A DNA stretch of 64,000 bases from Burkholderia pyrrocinia (GTDB lineage: Bacteria > Pseudomonadota > Gammaproteobacteria > Burkholderiales > Burkholderiaceae), in contig NZ_CP094460.1 of the NCBI RefSeq assembly GCF_022809715.1, positions 806,001 to 870,000 of the forward strand. Reading direction: 5' to 3'. The position numbers and the translations under genes were made by a program. The notes under the pieces are model-generated. The model had not been told where the DNA came from. It worked only from the letters and a program-made list of their open reading frames with translations, and did not search any database. Positions within the stretch are counted from its first letter, which is position 1. Every line of letters begins with the position of its first letter. This document shows, in pieces, positions 61,574 to 64,000 of this stretch.

Positions 61574-64000
61574 TCAGACGGTTGCGGATTCGGTCACGGC
61601 CTGCGTCGCGCTTTCGGCGACGACGGGAATCGTCACGGGCTTGCCGCGCACGCGCTCGTCGGGCGTCGCGGGGCGAATCTGGCCGCGCGTCTCGACGAAC
61701 GCGATGTTCGCGTCCGGCGCATCGCTGTTCACGAAGTGGCGGAAGCGCTTGCGCGTGTCGGGATCGGTGACGGCCTTCTTCCATTCGCACTCGTAGGTGT
61801 CGACCACGTGCTGCATGTCGGCTTCGAGTTCGGCCGCGATCCCGAGCTTGTCGTGCACGACCACGTCGGCCAGGTAGTCGAGCCCGCCTTCGAGGTTGTC
61901 GCGCCATACGCTCGTGCGTTGCAGGCGGTCGGCCGTGCGCACGTAGAACATCAGGAAGCGGTCGATGTAGCGCATCAGCGTGGCGCGATCGAGGTCGGAC
62001 GCGAGCAGTTCCGCGTGGCGCGGCTTCATCCCGCCGTTGCCGCACACGTACAGGTTCCAGCCCTTCTCGGTCGCGATGATGCCGACGTCCTTGCCCTGCG
62101 CTTCCGCGCACTCGCGCGTGCAGCCCGACACGCCGAACTTGATCTTGTGCGGCGCGCGCAGGCCCTTGTAGCGATTCTCGAGGTCGATCGCGAGGCCGAC
62201 CGAATCGTCGACGCCGTAGCGGCACCACGTCGAGCCGACGCACGACTTCACGGTGCGCAGCGCCTTGCCGTACGCATGCCCCGATTCGAAGCCGGCCGCG
62301 ATCAGCTCTTCCCAGATCGACGGCAGCTGCTCGACGCGCGCACCGAACAGGTCGACGCGCTGGCCGCCGGTGATCTTCGTATAGAGCCCGTACTTCTGCG
62401 CGACCTGGCCGACCGCGATCAGCCCTTCCGGCGTGACCTCGCCGCCCGGCATGCGCGGCACGACCGAGTACGTGCCGTCGCGCTGGATGTTCGCGAGGTA
62501 GTAGTCGTTCGAATCCTGCAGCCCCGCATGTTCCTTCTTCAGCACGAACTCGTTGAAGCACGACGCGAGAATGCCCGCGACGGCCGGCTTGCACACGTCG
62601 CAGCCGAGCCCGCGGCCGTGCTTCGCGAGCAGTTCGTCGAACGTCGTGATGCCTTCGACGCGGACCAGGTGGAACAGCTCCTGGCGCGAATGCGGGAAGT
62701 GCTCGCACAGATGGTTGTTGACCGCGAGGCCCTGCTTCTTCATCTCGGCCTTCATGATCTGCGTGACGAGCGGCACGCAGCCGCCGCACGACGTGCCGGC
62801 GCCCGTGCACGACTTCAGCGCGCCGAGGCTGGTCGCGCCGTCGGCGACCGCCGTGCAGATCTGCGACTTCGACACGTTGTTGCACGAGCAGATCTGGGCG
62901 CCGTCCGGCAGCGCGTCGACGCCGATCGCCGGCTTCGCCGCGCCGTCCGACGACGGCAGGATCAGGAATTCGGGCGATTCGGGCAGCTCGATGCGGTTCA
63001 GCATCATCTGCAGCAGCGTGCCGTATTCGGCCGCGTCGCCGACCATCACCGCACCGTGCAGAAACTTGCCGCAGTCGGACACCACGAGCTTCTTGTAGAC
63101 CTGCCGGCGCTCGTCCGCGTACTGGTAGGTGCGGCTGCCGGCCGTCGTGCCGTGCGCGTCGCCGATGCTCGCGACGTCGACGCCCATCAGCTTCAGCTTC
63201 GTGCTCATGTCGGCGCCGGCGAACGCGGGTGCGTCGTTCGCGTCGCTGCCCAGCTGCTTCGCGACCACGCGCGCCATGTCGTAGCCGGGGGCAACGAGGC
63301 CGTACACCATGCCGTTCCACGCCGCGCATTCGCCGATCGCGTAGATGTCGGCGTCGCTGGTGCGGCATGCGTCGTCGATCGCGACGCCGCCGCGCGGGCC
63401 GATGTCGAGCCCGCATGCCCGCGCCAGCTCGTCGCGCGCGCGGATGCCGGCCGAAAACACGATCATGTCGGCATCGAGGTGCGTGCCGTCGGCGAACGCC
63501 ATCCGGTGCGTGCCTTCCTCGCCGTCGACGATCTCGAGCGTGTTCCTGCCCGTATGCACGGTCACGCCGAGCGCCTCGATCTTCGCGCGCAGCATCCGGC
63601 CGCCGCCGTCGTCGACCTGCACGGCCATCAGGCGCGGCGCAAATTCGACGACGTGCGTGTCGAGCCCCATGTCGCGCAGCGCCTTCGCGCATTCGAGGCC
63701 GAGCAGCCCGCCGCCGACCACGACGCCGCGCTTCGCGTGTGTGCCGCACGCCTGCATCGCTTCGAGATCCTCGATCGTCCGGTACACGAAGCAGCCCGCG
63801 CGATCATGCCCCGGCATCGGCGGCACGAACGGGCGCGAGCCCGTCGCGAGCACCAGCTTGTCGTACGCGAGCGTTTCGCCCGACGCGAGCGTGACCGTAT
63901 GCGCAGCGCGGTCGATCGATGCGACGCGCGCGTTCAGGCGCAGGTCGAATTGCGGATGACGCTCGAAGAAACCGGGTTCGACGAGCGACAGGTCGTCCGC
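61574..64000 (-). CDS. nirB: Nitrite reductase large subunit, 5' part missing
   Basis: The open frame continues to the right edge, so the N-terminus (about 40-50 residues of the FAD domain) is outside. Seen: FAD/NAD domain (RGVVVGGGLLGLECAKALRD), two bacterioferritin-type 2Fe-2S regions (ICSCNNVSKSQIC with CTGAGTSCGGC; LGCDVCKPAVAGI), and siroheme/4Fe-4S ligands CVGSTWC and GVSGCTRECAEAQG. Reduces nitrite to ammonia using NADH in the cytoplasm. First gene of nirB-nirD-nasA in this window. Confidence 0.95.
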   Translation of the reverse strand, partial: ADDLSLVEPGFFERHPQFDLRLNARVASIDRAAHTVTLASGETLAYDKLVLATGSRPFVPPMPGHDRAGCFVYRTIEDLEAMQACGTHAKRGVVVGGGLLGLECAKALRDMGLDTHVVEFAPRLMAVQVDDGGGRMLRAKIEALGVTVHTGRNTLEIVDGEEGTHRMAFADGTHLDADMIVFSAGIRARDELARACGLDIGPRGGVAIDDACRTSDADIYAIGECAAWNGMVYGLVAPGYDMARVVAKQLGSDANDAPAFAGADMSTKLKLMGVDVASIGDAHGTTAGSRTYQYADERRQVYKKLVVSDCGKFLHGAVMVGDAAEYGTLLQMMLNRIELPESPEFLILPSSDGAAKPAIGVDALPDGAQICSCNNVSKSQICTAVADGATSLGALKSCTGAGTSCGGCVPLVTQIMKAEMKKQGLAVNNHLCEHFPHSRQELFHLVRVEGITTFDELLAKHGRGLGCDVCKPAVAGILASCFNEFVLKKEHAGLQDSNDYYLANIQRDGTYSVVPRMPGGEVTPEGLIAVGQVAQKYGLYTKITGGQRVDLFGARVEQLPSIWEELIAAGFESGHAYGKALRTVKSCVGSTWCRYGVDDSVGLAIDLENRYKGLRAPHKIKFGVSGCTRECAEAQGKDVGIIATEKGWNLYVCGNGGMKPRHAELLASDLDRATLMRYIDRFLMFYVRTADRLQRTSVWRDNLEGGLDYLADVVVHDKLGIAAELEADMQHVVDTYECEWKKAVTDPDTRKRFRHFVNSDAPDANIAFVETRGQIRPATPDERVRGKPVTIPVVAESATQAVTESATV

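Overview
The window reads as high-GC betaproteobacterial DNA, most likely Burkholderia (cepacia-complex type). The evidence is very strong third-position GC, a DUF4148 protein, a MocR regulator, an mprF-virJ pair, a nitrate reductase fused to a CysJ-like diflavin module beside nirBD, and the DUF1326/DUF2182 pair. Species and replicon are inference. No rRNA, tRNA, CRISPR array or prophage was seen.

Layout. 1-8 kb: the 3' end of otsA, an OsmC protein, an FtsH protease divergent from a Tat-type phosphoesterase (Pho-box-like site between them), and pckG with a textbook terminator. 8-16.6 kb: accessory genes and small regulatory units. These include a chimeric SnoaL/SDR ORF, a SnoaL gene divergent from a LysR regulator, a YbaK / YheO-type regulator / PLP-lyase cluster, a LysE exporter divergent from its Lrp regulator, and an AT-richer patch with an IS5-type remnant. 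16.6-28.7 kb: a collagen-like lipoprotein, the DUF1326-DUF2182 pair, ETF-alpha and gamma-carbonic-anhydrase pseudogenes, two DHA2-type MFS exporters (one frameshifted), a second phosphoesterase, a second IF-1, a cold-shock protein and a hemerythrin. 28.7-32.3 kb: envelope proteins (DUF4377-like lipoprotein, OmpA domain), a XerC/D-like recombinase and a 24-unit hexanucleotide array.

32.3-37.7 kb is the most interesting stretch. Eight consecutive minus-strand genes form two transcription units: YXWGXW protein, 37-residue lipoprotein, ECF sigma factor, putative anti-sigma factor, periplasmic metal-sensor-like protein; then DUF1800, DUF1501 and another YXWGXW protein. Both units are preceded by the same element (identical 13-mer, 12-nt gap, near-identical 9-mer), which suggests a self-contained envelope-stress or metal regulon.

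38-50 kb: a Tat-exported purple-acid-phosphatase-like enzyme, a YddG exporter, RhtB and LysR genes, several small proteins, an orphan polyamine-type binding protein translationally coupled to a dCache-HAMP-GGDEF cyclase, and a divergent MocR regulator. 49.6-64 kb: sulfite reductase hemoprotein with a Cys-rich partner and DUF934, virJ-mprF for lysyl-phosphatidylglycerol metabolism, and nirB-nirD-nasA for assimilatory nitrate reduction (nirB runs off the right edge).

Several indel-type frameshifts (MFS at about 28.5 kb, the pseudogenes) could be real decay or assembly error; raw reads would decide.
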